Source: Tyto alba (taxonomy: Eukaryota > Chordata > Aves > Strigiformes > Tytonidae). Taken from it: a stretch of DNA of 64,000 nucleotides. Positions 11,701 through 26,700 of the stretch are shown piece by piece; the first letter of the stretch is position 1, and every line of letters starts with the position of its first letter. The position numbers and the translations under genes were made by a program. The stretch is from NCBI RefSeq assembly GCF_018691265.1, contig NW_024881321.1:18448698-18512697 (forward strand), in the 5' to 3' direction. Below the pieces are notes generated by a model that had not been told where the DNA came from, did not search any database, and saw only the letters and a program-made list of their open reading frames with translations.

Positions 11701-14700
11701 AAGGACAGAGCAAATAATTTGAAACTAAAACTATAGATGTCTAGGGCAAAAATTCAAGTGACTTGATATGGAACCTTGAGATATGCTGCTTAATGGATTT
11801 AACTTTTAATTACATGTTTGATAACAGGAGGCTATAAAGTGCTTTAGAAATAATGAATAAAAATTGCACACTTAAAAAAGAGTTTCAGTTACAATTCTAT
11901 TATAGCTGCATCAACACTGAACACTGATTAAAAAACATACAGTGGAATTCGACACAAATAGAACTTTTCTGTCTAAATATTTTAATGCATATATGCATTG
12001 CTATTCCAATTCATCTTACATTGAGAATTAATCCATTACTTTCTAATATGTAAAGTTGCAAGAAATAATATAGTGATAATAGAATAACAGCTTAAAATAA
12101 AATTCTTAATCTATAGAGTCTTATATTCCTCAAAATCTCCTTGCCTGTTAAATGAACAAGTATATGAATATAGTCTTACAGGCCTCCATGACAACGTTCT
12201 GAATTTGGATGAACTTGTAAATGGAGAATTAACAAATCTGCAAAAGACTAAGGAAGTTTAAACAGGAAATTTTCCCCCATGTAATTATTAAACTTTGAAA
12301 GTGAAAAGAAAAATGTTAGTATTTCCCTCTTTTATGCATAATTTACATTATCTGCATCAAATCTTAAATTAGATAATAAACTGTTCGGAAGAAAGTCCTT
12401 GTATCAAAACACAGTTAATGCAACAGTATATCAGTTCTGGTTGATGACTGCAAAAAAATGTATTGGTTGAAGTCTTACACTAAGATTCTAAATCAGACAC
12501 AAATATGAAAACTTTTTCCAGTTTCATTATTATTTTATTTGTTACAATACCAGTGCTCTGCCTATCTGACAAAAAAGGCTTCCTTCTGAATCTGGGATTC
12601 TTACTAAAAAACAAACCATGGATGTAGCTTACTGAATACAGTTTACATCTGTTTGATAAGTAAATCCATTGAGCAAGATTCTGTTGGGCAGCCAAGAAAA
12701 AAATGTTGACAGCTTTTTTTTTCATACACAAATCACAGGACAAATCATCTGAAATTTGAAATAAGATAACTAGGGCTATTTGTGATGCAAAGTTGAATAA
12801 TAAACTCTGACTTTACTACACTGAACAAAGGAAGAAAATTAAAAGTGATGGGAAAGAACATAAAACTTACAAATTCTCAATGATGGTGTGCTGATGCCAC
12901 TGGTAATCAGCTGTTTTATCTGAGCAGGTTTTGAAATATTTTGCTTTCAGGAAAATATTTCATTGGTTTAAGTCTAGCATAAGTACAGAAGATGACTGTC
13001 AGAATATTTCTGATAGTCTTTATAACAGTGAATTAGACATTTTAATCTAGTTCACACGTGATGTGCTTCACTATCACTTCAATAAGTTGAGATGGACAGA
13101 TTCAGGATTGCATAGACATAGAGACTGAACTGACTGACAGGGTCCCACAAGAAAAAACTGAGGCACTTCTGAAGGACAGTTTATGTGAGACAGGAGAAGA
13201 CTAGTATTCCCATGACCCATGCTATACCTGTTTTGTATATAAGGAAGAATTTACTGCAACATCAGCTATCAATCATGAACACTGAGCTTTCATTTCTCAT
13301 TAATCAAGAACTAAACAGTTTCCTGTCCTCCCATCACCCCTAGGTGCAAACTTTCATGTCCATGCCAAGCCTATGAGCAGACAACAGAAGACTATCAAAG
13401 TAGCAGTAGTAGTGCCAAGTAGTGACAAGCTGTTCCCACTGTCCACTCACATCCCTAAGTTAGAAGTCATGACATAAATAGGAATTCAAGAGGTAAGAAG
13501 ATTTAGTACCTATGAATTTACTGCAGTCTATTTTTGATGTTAAAAGAATTATCAACATTTTGTACCATATGAAGTATTTATCTTAATTATAAACCAAGAG
13601 TTGCATACAATATTGGAAATGCACTTTCATGACTTATCTACACTGCAGAACACATACAAAAGCAAAATATTGTCAATATAGAAATTAAAGTCGAACAAGT
13701 ATACTTCTTTAGGAGCATTACCTCACATGCTTCTGAATCATGAAAAACTTAACAAAACAAAACCAGAAAGGTGCACTGAGGGATGATTAGTAGCTGGTAA
13801 GCAACTGAGAACAGCAATGTCAAAGCTGCAGAAATGGACTGATGAGGCAGGTAAGGCTGACAAACTTACTCTGAAGCTGTGGCTGAGGCTGCTGGAAGGA
13901 AAGGGGCTGTCCGAACACAAATGGACTGTGGACTAGGGAAGAGGGAGGTTTTGCAGCTTGATCAAAGATGGAAGGAGCTGGGAGATTTGGCCGTGACTGA
14001 ATGGAATTCAGTATGGCACTCAGTTGGTCACCTGTAGCGGGCAAAACAGTCAAAACTACAACCTGTTACTTGTCATTCTCCAGAAAGGCAGAGTAAAATG
14101 GTGCTCAGTTAAAGTTTAAATGATGATAATAGAGAAAGCTCATAAATCTTATTTAGCCACATACAACTCTGGTTGTGGCTAAACATAAAAATCTCACCCC
14201 ATGCATGGCAGTAAAATTACTGAAAAGTACAAGCAGGGTTTTTAATGATCATGGATATTTTACAGCAATTACTGAAAACATTTCAAAACAGAAATTTATA
14301 TTTGCCTTGCTAAAAAATGAAGAGCAGCCAAATAAAAAGCAGAAGTCCCTAGCATTTACAATAATACACACATGCAACAGAACATGCAGAAAAAGATTAG
14401 AAATCTGATGAGAAGGGAAAGATAAGATGTAATTAGGCTTTGGCAAGTGTATTTCTGTGCCAAGGCTTTGGTAAATATTTGCTCATTTTTGCAAATATCT
14501 TTAAAAGTATCCTGTCATGCTGTTTTTCAAGATCAGATTGAAGATAGTTTTAAAAACGTAAGTACCACTTAGGAACTGGGACTGGTTTTCTGAAGAATTA
14601 CATACATTTGTTGTGAGGCAAATGAAGGCCTTCAAAAAACTAGCATGCTAAAAATACAGTTTTAGTTTCTTAATGCCAATTCTCAAAAAACTCTATGCGA

Positions 14701-17700
14701 GCATTAGAAACACATGAAGTCTACAGTAAGAAGGCAGAGTTTATCACATCATGTTATAACTTGAAGTATACTTAGTAATATGAGCTGGGAGACACCAAGA
14801 GTTTGAGAGCATCTCATATTTGAATCATCACCAAGCAAATCCTAACAGCGTCACTTTATTTTGAAAATTCATATCATTTTGACAGCATTCTATAAATCCT
14901 AGTGAAAAAAAAAAAACAGCAGCTAATACAGAATTTACAACTTACTGAATTTACAACATTTTTGGGTGACTACCAATTGTCTTTTCATGGAATTAGAGAA
15001 AGATCTGTGGGTGTATGGAACTCTGTATTAACTAAGAACTCAAAAATTAAATTTTGCACTATTTCCTTAATATTTTGGTTTAAAAATTAAGAGAACAAAA
15101 ATACAAGAAAATAACTGGAATGCCTTTCTAAATAATTGGCTAAAGGTATCAATAAATCAATTTTATTCCACTGTTTTGGAAGTGGTATACCTAAAAAATA
15201 TTGGAAACAATACTTGGGCAACAATCATTTCTACCTTAATAACCCAGAAGTGATTGACATGTTTGACAAACCACTATTATTCTTAAATATGACAGGCCTA
15301 TTTCTTAAGATGAGTAATTATTTCAAAGGGAAGAACATCTGAAAAGAGGTTGAAAGTCACCTGCCAACCATAATCAAATATGGAGGTGGGTAGGGCCATT
15401 CATGAGACTTGCCTGCAATGTAGAAGGCTGGAATAGAGAAGACTGCTAAATCAAACAGAATAATTGTAGGAGCTGTGTCTTTTGCCTCACGAGTAATACT
15501 GTAAACACAGACCTATTACATGGGATCTTTACACCTAGCCAGCGGTTTGAAACGCTCACAGATGGTGACTGAATTTTCACTGAAACTAGTGCATCCCTAC
15601 ATAAGTTCTCTTAACAAAAAAGCACCTCCAAAAGAACTGCTTCATTCAAAAATTCCCCTAAGAGATTGTGCTTGTGCTTCAATTTTTTTATTTTCCACAA
15701 AACTCATAGCTTTTTAGATCTGAGAATGCAAAAAGACTATATACAGAGTAATGATACAGCTGAAGAATTCTATTTTGGGGAAAGTAATATTATTCTTTCA
15801 ATATAGTTGGCAACAACTCTCCACTCTTGGGCAATTCAGAAGGAATTTCACTGCATGGAATGAAGTCATCTAGCCGAGTTGCTCATTCACACTAAACATC
15901 ACAGCTTGAGGGTGTGTCAAGAGAATGAGTATAAAATGATATGGAAGTCAATGCCAGGAGTGTCTTCCAAACTTTCCGTAAATGTAATATCCCAAACAAA
16001 CACCTCAGAAACTGTTTATGAAAGGATATAGTAAAAAGAATCACGTCTTCAGAAACTAGGATGCCTGTTAACATAGCATATTGATAGCCAAGGTTTTATC
16101 TTCAAACAACACAGGAAAAAAAAAAAATTTTCCTAATAGACTTCTGCAGTAAAAGAGCATTAATACTTTTGCACTATTACACAACTGACATGGAGAGACA
16201 AGATGTAATACTGTCTCACATGCTGAACATCTTAAACACTTCCACTTTTGTGATTCAACCTTTACTTTGAAATGAATATGGCTGAACTGGGAAAAGCACT
16301 TCTGTATAAAAGGCCCTATAAAAAAAAAAGGAAAACACTTCAACTTTTCCAGCCTTTGTCCAAAAAAAGCATTTCCTATAGCAGTGCACGACAAGTATGA
16401 ACTGCTATGTACTAAATCACCGTGACATGATAAAAAATTATTTCATGTTATGAAAACAACAGAATAGAACATTTAGGAATATTTTTTTCCCCTCATGTCT
16501 TTTATCCTTTCAAGCAAATCTTAAATCAAGTTATTTTATTTAGGAGACCACTAGGAATATATGCTGGTGTTAAAAACACATAGCACACCTTAGGCCCACG
16601 TTTATAGTGACATGGACAGAGTACAGCAATGTAAGATCAGAATGACAAAGCTCTGTGTTTCAGTATTATTTCTCAAGGACATCTACCTCAGCAAAAGTTC
16701 CTTCTGTATTATTAAATCTTCTAGATGTCATCAGTGAATGAACAGACAGCATGCAGTTTGAGTTTATTGTGATGGTTTATGTATTTTTACATCTTGCCAA
16801 TGAAATAAACCATGGTTAAAAGAAACAATTATGTTATGTCAGTAAAATTAACAAGGTTTTATTTATTTCCCAGCTTTTGTAACCAGTATCTAAGTGACTG
16901 GAAGGTAACTTCAAGTTCACAACTTAAATCTCAAACGGTATCTTTTATTTTGTCATCCCATTAGAGGCAGTTAAAAAACATCAGGATAAGAGAAGTATTT
17001 ACAAATGTTTGCAATCATTTTAAAACGCATGATCTCTAAATCAAATAATTTTTGTATCTTATTTTACAAATATGTATTTTTCATTTCTGCATTATAGTTT
17101 TGTGCCTAACACTATAGAAAGCCTCAACTGTAATTTGTAAATCTTTCATGATCCTTTTTATATAGACTACTTAAACTGAGTGAAATTAAAGCAGAGAAAA
17201 AAGTAGTTAACTACAGGTTCTGTAAAACACCTTGCAATTCACTGCACTACTGCTTATGTCTTTTGGAGAACATCTGATGGTGCCTAAAACAGTAGGAAAT
17301 GAGTAATAAAACTGTAAACACAGTTAAGAAAAACCATAATTTTTTAAAATGTGAGTGTAAAAACATACCTTTGTTATTTCCAAGGCCATAATCAAAACCT
17401 TGTCCATTACTACAGCTTGACCCCTTAGTGAAAGCTTGTATTGAAAAAGGACTTGGGGGAGGAGTCTGAACATTTTGATCTAGAAGGACTTGCTCTGTAA
17501 AAAAAACACATCACTTCAGAATTAGACCTTGGTAGAAACTGATTTACATTGGAAAGATGAGTCACAAGGCAAAGGAGTGATTTTTTTCCACAGATAGCAC
17601 TCTTTCACTCTACTCAGTTCTCTTCAAAAAGAAAAGCACATGTCTCTTGTTTAGAGCTCATGCTCTAAAAATATAAAGATGAAGGACTTAATACCATGCA

Positions 17701-20700
17701 GACTGTTCTTATGTTTGACTGAGATGCTGCCAGCTTTGCTGTAATATGTCACTTAGGAACAGTCTTGACACTGTTTTTCAGTAACATCACAACATTCAAT
17801 GTTTCTTCTTTGGACAGCAATTCTTAAATTCATTTGACAAAGCAGGGTGGAGAAAGGATAGTTTTCAGAGTGGCAAACTCAGAGCCAATATATTTTTAAT
17901 CCTAGCTATACCCTATTAATTCATGACACATAGGACATTTTTTTCCCCCAACAGATTTATTCATATCTGTTACCAAGTACTATAGTTTTGCTTTCTGTAT
18001 GATACTAAAAAAAAATTCAATCAAAACCAACCCGGGGTCTTCCAGAATATCCGTAACAACAGAAGAGACAAGATAAATGAGAGACAGAATCCATTTGACT
18101 ATTTAGATTTAGGGAGACACTGCGGACTTAATGTGGTCAGAAGTACTATTCCAAGTGATGATCTTTCAAGAGTCTTTTTTAGACAATTGCATTTCAGGCC
18201 AAAATTGCTTTTCAGAGTACAAACTTTACATAACACACATATTCAAATTTAAAAAACAATATTGTTAGGGAGAAATTTGGAAATTTAAACTCAGTTTAAA
18301 AAACAAAGAATCTAGAATTTTCTCAGAGGCAACTCTAGATCTTGTTGCAGTTCTTCAGCTAAAGTGTCTGGAAACTGCCTTCAGAGTTGGGCATTCAGTA
18401 CAACTTTTGCTTTGTCTCCAACAGAAATCTTACTACTTTCTGAGAATTTACTTATCATTTAATCAAAGAATGAAAATAGAAAAGCAATCTGTAAGACTGT
18501 AATCTTTATGGATAAAAATATTGACAGTTGCAGATCTAGTTGGAGCTCCTCCAAAGCCTTATTATTTCCCTCCAGCTAAAGCATTAAAACTGATGACAAA
18601 GAGTATCCCTAATTCATTTCACAGCAAATAAAAGCAATTAGTTTAAACAATCTTCAGATGTGGCTTAAGTGCATTAGTTTTACTTGGCACTGAGATGGAC
18701 TAGGAACATAGAATAGGTTGAAATATCTCAATAATCGCACTGGTAACTACTTAAACTGCTTTAGCTAGATGCACAAGACATCTATCTTCACACTACTTAT
18801 AAAAACATAGACTCATCTATGAAAAGAGTAAAGCCAGGCATGTTGAGGCAGAGGATTCACATGAGAAAGTTTCTAAGATGGTACCCCTACGCGCTGGATT
18901 GTGAAAATCCTACCACCAAGTTTTGTCCTCAAAGCCAGGAGCTTACATTTCTATTTTACTGTCAGAACAATGATATTCCTGAAGATGTCCTTCAATAACA
19001 GTATATAAGTACCAAGAATCTGAAAACAGACCTTCAAACAAGGGTGTTGTTTAAATTTTCCAAATTTGGGAATTCTTTCTTAAAGCACAGATATACCTTG
19101 AGAAATTACAGAAAAGATGAAATGATACATATATTACTAAAGCTGGAAAAGACTACTTAAAATACACAAAATATTGTCAAGTGACAAGAGGTTATATCTA
19201 TTCCTTAAAATAAGTGCTCCTGAATGAAAATTTTTGCACACTGCTGAATTTATTAACTTCAGAGAAATTATTTTCTACTGGAAAAGCCAACGGTCTCATA
19301 CTAGGATAGAAAATGACAAAGTTAACAACCCTATTATTGAATGCATGTGCTTGCAACAGTAAGGTCTTGTTCCAATTCACGAATACTTAGTTTCTAGAAG
19401 CTGCTTGGGCTTTCTGAGCACCTCAGAACTTGACATTTTCAGACATAACTAAAAATGAGAGAATCTATGACTTCAAAAAATATACTATGCTAATTTAACA
19501 TTATTTTTTTTTCATAATTCACGCATTTTGTGAAAAACTCCTGGTTATTCCCCTTCACAGAATGTTTTACACCTTGAAGACAAGTAGCAACAGACTACAA
19601 CAAATATTTATGTATTATCAAGGAATTACTTTGTTTTAATACGGTAATGTGATCATAATTTTTAGAGTATCTAGGTGTGAAATAATTTTCAGCACAAAAT
19701 GTCAAAACCAGAAAATGGGCAAAGAGTCTGTTATACTAAACAAGTAAGAGGCTGACAATAAGTACTACCTAACAACGCAAGCAGAATATGACTGCTGAGG
19801 TGAAAGGTTTTCATGAAGACATCTCTTGTAAAGCAGATGCATTAGAGCCATAAATGGAGTGGGAAGATAATAAATTGAAAATGTCTAGATTTATTCAGAA
19901 AACAGAGGAATATGTTGGAGAAAAAAAAAAAAAAAGGGTGGCTTGAAAAAATTAACTCTGCAAGCACGTTATAAAAAAACAGCCTCTAGGGAACCCCAAG
20001 AAAATCTTGTTAATGGAAGAACCTTAAATGTTTCTCTCTGAGAATACCTATGACAAAATTGTGCTAATGAAGATCCATAATAATTTTTAGTAGACATTGG
20101 AAAGACAAGAGTGACACACTGGACAGCTGGGATGCTGTGTCCAGTTTCAGGCTTCCTATCAGTAAACAGACTGAAATGAGTTCAGCAGAGGACACCAAGA
20201 CAGTCAGGGCAATAGAGCACAGATCATCTAAGGAGAGGCTGAGACATCTGGGTCTGTTCAGTCTTAAAAAGAGAAAGGTAGGGCAAGATCTTATTGCTCT
20301 CTTCGACTACCTAACCAAAGGGTTCAGGGAATATGAAGCCAGACTGATCTCAGAGGTTCACAGTGATAGGACAAGAGACAATAAACAGCAGCTGCAGCGT
20401 GGGAAACTGTGATTACGTATTAGGAAATTTTTCCACCATGAAGGTGACTCAATCACTGGTATAGGTTGTCCAGAGAGGCTGGAAATAGAAGTTGACTAGA
20501 CAAGGACCTGACCAACCTGATCTACCTGAATTTGCACTGACAGAGAGGTTGGATAGATGATCTCCTCCAGAAGTATAAATACTGACAGATCACTCCCCGT
20601 CTCATTTTTAAAGTGAATATAACTAGCCCACAATCTTGCACAGGAGAACTCATCCAGATGGACTGGGACTATCTGTTAAGGAAATAACAGTTTCAGAATA

Positions 20701-23700
20701 TCTCAAGGTATTCATATGAAGCATTTAGGGTGAAAGGAAGATATTTTAGATCAGTAATGATAGCCTGTTTGGATCAACAAGAAGAATGATTAGGGGATGG
20801 GGGGAAGCAATAAAAACCTTTGTGTACTAACATTTTGATTATGTTTTCTTTTATTATTTCTAGGTCTTTATCCAATCTGAACATGAATTATCAGGACAGA
20901 AATTCTGCATTTTAAGAGAATGCAATTATACTTTGCTGACTAGAATAATTAACTAACTTGATGTTAATTTTAAATACAGTGTTAAAAAATGTTAACAGGT
21001 TTTTAACAGGATGCTGTGTGACAGAATTAACAAACTTAACAAAATCAAAAGAAACATAAATAATTAATCTGCTCTGCTTTTCACAGAGGTACAAAATAGA
21101 CTAAAGAAAGCAAAAAAAAATGCACAATTACTTATTCAAAAATTATCCCTGTAGCTAAAAGGACAGTTAAAATTCTGATCCATAACTGGTACAGAAGACA
21201 ACATGGGGAAATATTTTAACTGTTCTTTTAAAAAGCATTTAAAGAATGTTTATAAAGAACTTTGAAGTCCAACTGTGTAAAGTAACTCAAATGAAGAAGT
21301 GTAAATTAATGTTATACCTCTTTAAAACTCCATTCCTTCTTTATTTGTCCTGTTTAGGTTGCTTATTTTTTCCTAAGTTATTTTAAAAAAACAAAACAAC
21401 AACTTGCCATCTTCGTGTCGGAGGTACTGGTTTCCACCTCTGTCTCTAGCTAACGACCATGCCTCGCCTTCATCACTTTCACAGAATTCTACCATGCTGT
21501 TCTTATCCATTTGCACCCACGTACCTTCTGAATTAGTCACCTGATGCACACACATAAAAAAGCACAATTTATTGACTTCAGATAATTCAGTAGCAAGATT
21601 CAGCAACTTATTATAGTATCTGAAACACACACTCATTCCAATCTTCATATTATAAAGCAAATGTAAAATAAAAAGTTTCTTAAATTAAGGCCACAGGCTG
21701 AGGCAGACCGAAGTACCAAAACCATTTATGGCACGTTTACAGTTGGGAGTATTTCCAAAAATCTTAGACCTGTTTATGTTCAGAAGCAGCAAAACACCAA
21801 CACCACAACTTTAAAGCATCCAAACAAGCCTAAATAAAAACTTGAAGGAGATATTCACCAAAATATGCTTTTGTATTCGTGCAGAATAGAAATATGCACA
21901 GTAGAATTATAATACCAAATTATATATGAAAAGTTTGTACGAGTACTACTTTTGTTCCTGACATATTTAGGAAATAGCATGACACACTTCATCCTTAAGC
22001 CCTTCTTAACCATAAACCACCACAGCTGTACAACCAGGAACAGTAACAACAGTTCAGCAACTGAACAAATGAATACAATCCATACAGAGAAACAGAGTAA
22101 TTTGTTAACTGGTTAGGTCCTAGAAAAACATTTTTTCAATAGAACAAAATTATTTCCAATAATATGACAAAAAGTAGAACAAGAAACATAATTTTGTAAG
22201 GGATATTTTAACAGAAATATATAAGCAAGCATGTGTAACTGCAGTACAATTTTAACATTATTCCAATCAATGCACACATGTGAAAGGCAAAAGACATAAT
22301 TGCATTAGTATTTATAATATAAACCAAGTTCAAAGATTAGTACTTATCATGAGGGTTGGAAAAGCAAACCTGTACAGGGGCAGATTCTTTTGTTGCGTAT
22401 ACTACTGTTATATACTGGTATCTATGAAGACATGAACTGAAGCTACAAGGATCCATACCTCGCCCACTGCCTTGACTTTGTTTCCCAGAACTAACATTCC
22501 AATTGGGATACCTCTAAGGTTAGGGCAGCTTCTGATGTTGTGACCTGACGGGCCAGTCTTCACTACCTTGTACACTCCAGGTCCACCTCGAAGGAATGGC
22601 ATATCTTGTTCTTGCATCACTGCTTCCTGTGGGCAGTGTGAATTTAGGTCTTTGAAAAAATCATCAGTATTAGACCTAGATTCCTGAGAAATTAAAAAAA
22701 AAAAAAGGCAAAACAGAACAGAATAAAACCTATTAATAAGACCTTTGAACTCTTTAGATAAATATTTCAAGACTACAGTAGCTAAATTTCAAAACTGAAA
22801 TAGATATTAGTTACATTGCTAATTTTAGTGTGCAATGATAAACAACTAAGTGCTAGTAAATTGCACATTCATTGAAGTCACCATATTATTCTTGAAACAG
22901 AAATGTTATAAATGTAACCATTTATATAAAAAGGAATATCTCACATCTACCATTAGCAACAAATTATTTACTCTAACTGCTTTCACTACACCTCGTTTCT
23001 TACTGACATTTATCAGGATACACACTCATTCCTCCTGCTGTATTTATGAAATTTTGTGGAAAAGTCTAGGACTATGTAAAGGCAATTTGAATATTATTGC
23101 TTTCCAAATGATTGTGTCTTTTTTGATTTCACATTTAGAATACATTGTTAATTTAGAGTAAAGGTAAAATTATGACAAAGAGTAACAGCAACACCATAGA
23201 TTCTTAAATGCACATGTAAATATTAGTGTGCATTTATTATTTTCACTATGACAATAAAAATGTCCTGCAAACTTATTTCACCTGGTACCAATTACAGATG
23301 AAATATATACCCAAATCTGAAATGAGAAAACACTTTTTTGAGTTTCCTATCAAGAAAAATTAGTAGTTATCAAAAGAAGAGAAATACTAGCATAGATTTT
23401 TCAGCCAGCCATAGCTTAATAAAAAGGCTATTGTACAGAAAAATATGAAGGACAGGAGTAACGTAATGCACATTTATATCAGAAGAAAGCATGTGAGAAG
23501 CAGGAGTGAGCTCTATTACGCTCATAATGTAAGTCATAGCTGCTTTTAAAAGAACAACTGAAAGTTAGGAACTAAGTAATGGCCTATGGGATGAAGCCAG
23601 TGGTTCACCTAGTCCAGTATATCGTGTTCAGCAATGGCAACAGGAGATGCTCTATGGAAGTAGCATACAAGTTTTTATTAGTGATCTGTCCCTTATATAT

Positions 23701-26700
23701 CAACAGCATTTAAAATATTTTTATTATGGCTATTAGAAGGTATACTGTATTTTTTTTAGTGTTTATTTATGAATCTGATTTCTGCAAATTTGTTTAATTT
23801 CTTCTGACTGTGCTGATACTTTCTGCCTTCACAATCTTCTGTGACAACATTTCCAGGTGTTCACTTCCTGCTGTGTAAAACAATACTTCCTTTTATCACT
23901 TTTAAACCAAACTTCTGATTATGTTATTTTCTTTATAATTAATGCAATTCCCTGTGATCTCTTTAATTATCATATTTTCAGCTTTTTGGTACAGAATTCT
24001 GTGCACTATGTCCAGACTAATACAACAGTCTTTCCAAGAAGCCTTTATACAAAAATGAATCTGTTCTGTAAATACATAACTTTCAAAGCAAGTTAATGCA
24101 AGCTGAGGTAAACTGGTTCAGGGAAAAAAAAAATCTGTACGTTTTAACAACAATTTAAACATCCAGATCTTGATATAAAAATAATAACGTTTGCTTTTTT
24201 GGGGGGGAAAAGGGTTCAGTGGAAAACCAAGTTTTTATATCTCTAAGTCAACATATACACCACTGAGTGTCATCTTCATTATAAAGTTCATATGAAAAAA
24301 ACATGATCTCCAAATCACTACAAGGCTGCAAAGAGATTTAGACAAGCAATGCTGTAGAAAACTTAAACTGCTTAACTGTACATAACATAACTTGTTCCTA
24401 TAATTATATAATAAAAAAAAAATTACTAAGAATGGGCTGTATATTTATTAACCATTTGTGGCTTTACTCATACAAATATCTTATTACATGCTGTAACTTC
24501 ATGTGTACTCTCCAATAACAGAAAAAAATTTACTAGTACATTTTATATCAAAAAGAAAACGAAAGCCTTTATTATGTTACTAGGCCATCTCTCTGAATTT
24601 CTAATTTGGTTCCTTAAAAGACAAGAGTGCTACCTATGAATTAATGAAAATTCAATAATCTGCCCTGGTATTTTTTTCTCATCCTCAAGGGAGAGACACA
24701 GATACAGCATTCCATGCAAATCTGCTATTTCCTGTAAAAAATAATTCAAAGTAAAACAGACTTCAAAGAATATTTAGCATAAAGTTGAGTCATAAGGTAC
24801 AATCTGAAAACATGAGATACAGGTGACTGTTCCTGTCATTTAACTCACCTTAGGGGGTAAAGCTTTGGAAGTCCATGAAAAAAAGTCCAAATCCCTTACT
24901 CCTTGGCTAGCATTAAAGACATTCTAAGCAACAAAGTTTAAAAAAAAAAGACATATATCAACAAAGAAATGGGAACAAATAAACACTGGAGGAAGAAGCT
25001 TGAGGTACTATAATGCAAACTTGCTCCACAAGTAAATTTACTAGTAGAATGTTTTGCAGAAGGGGAAAGTTTTGTTTTCCTAATCAAGTCACCTGAGTCC
25101 ATTGCTCACCATGGCAAATCATCCATTAAACAAAAACAGTTTAATATGTCAAAAGCTCGAAATGGATGTAGTGTGTCATGCCATTTACTGAAATTGAGAG
25201 CCAGACATTTCTTACAAAGCTTGAGACTTTGTGCACAGAAAAATCCCACACTTCTGTTACAATGAACCAGTAGTTGGACCCACCACAAACCAGTTTTATA
25301 GCAAGACAGTCTGCTGTTCTGAAAAGTAATTTCAACTATTTCAAGATAACTGCACATGGACTTTTAGTCACCAAGTCAAAACTGAAAAGATGCAGAAGGA
25401 CTAAGCTCACTATTGTTGAAAGCAATTCACTTGCACAGAATGATTTCACCAGATTGCAAATCAAAATTGCACTCTTTACCAAAGCCAAAGATTTCGGAGT
25501 GCTGTAAGGAGAATGATCGCTAAGATTTCATTAGGTTTACGAGATATACAATACATTTGCTAGTTTGTTATAAATTATCACAAACCAAATAGAGGTCCCA
25601 GAGAAATCACTAATTTCATAACCAATTGTCCATACTATGGAAATGAGCACTGCTGTTCTGTATTTTTTTTCCTCACACACAACAGCTAGGACAGCCTTTT
25701 TTTAATCATTACAAAACATGAAAAAGAAGCCATCTTTTCTCCATAAACTGGTTTCTACTAATTTAAAATAAATTTTCACTGTTCCTGTTAAATGAAAGAA
25801 TTAATAGTACATATATAGTAGTATTAATAATCAGTATTTATGACAGAATCCCTTTGTCAAAGCAACCATTTTATCAATATGAACAAAGGTGTGAAATCTT
25901 ATTTCCCATCCCGATCGGGGAACCAAGTGAAATCCCTGGACAAAAGAACATTAAAATTTAGCAATAGTTAAAGAAAAGGCAATTAATCCCTTTAGCAGAA
26001 AGAAGCACAAAACACTCTTGGCATGCCTCCTCTGTATTCCTTGAAAAAACATTAACATGTTAAAAGTAAATCCATGCTTCTGCCTCATGATAGAAGCAAA
26101 TCATCCAGCTATATACTGTTTGTAGAACTTCTGCTTACATCAAGTTTCAGTAACACAAATGATCTGTAATTTTGACAAAAGCAGGGAAATTGGCAAACAC
26201 CAGCATTTCTCTAGAATTTAGTACCTCTAACAAGAATTGCAAGAGGTACCAAAGCACTAGTAAGGTATGTTTTGGGGCACTGGGGAAGGTAGGGAGGGTG
26301 TTAGATAGGAAGACTGGCAAAGTAAAGGCTTAGCAATTTGATGTAAAACTATGACAACTATAGAAAGTCTACATCTGCCTAATGAGAGTGTACTTTACAA
26401 GCATCCAATGTAGTTTAAACAACTATTACTTTGCAGCATATCTCATATTTTGTGATGGACTTGTACTGTACAGACAAGCATGGACCATCCATACCTAAAA
26501 TGTTTAAGTATCATTTCAAAGATCTATTTTTATATAGCTATAAAGCTACATGTGAAAACACACAAAAGAAACCAACAGCAGTGAAGCAGGACAACGCTGG
26601 CTTAGCAACACTGAGAAGATCAAACTTGCAGCTCTCCTTCACTCTGGGAGCTTTAGAGCTTCCTGGCTATCAGCAAACTGTACACCAGCTCAGATGAATA

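Larger units (their letters stand above)
4293..13869 (-). other. MYCBP2: Intron downstream of the cassette exon
   Basis: The longest intron here, 9,577 bases, GT-AG. It holds a 28-base T-run at 5684-5711, a 17-base A-run at 7021-7037, a palindrome at 8903-8922, an unexplained 140-codon frame at 9035-9457, and a G+C-richer patch at about 10230-10500. Confidence 0.85.

Noticed and set aside
20137..20412. 91-codon plus-strand frame
   Set aside because: It lies inside the CR1 relic and does not follow a known CR1 protein frame.
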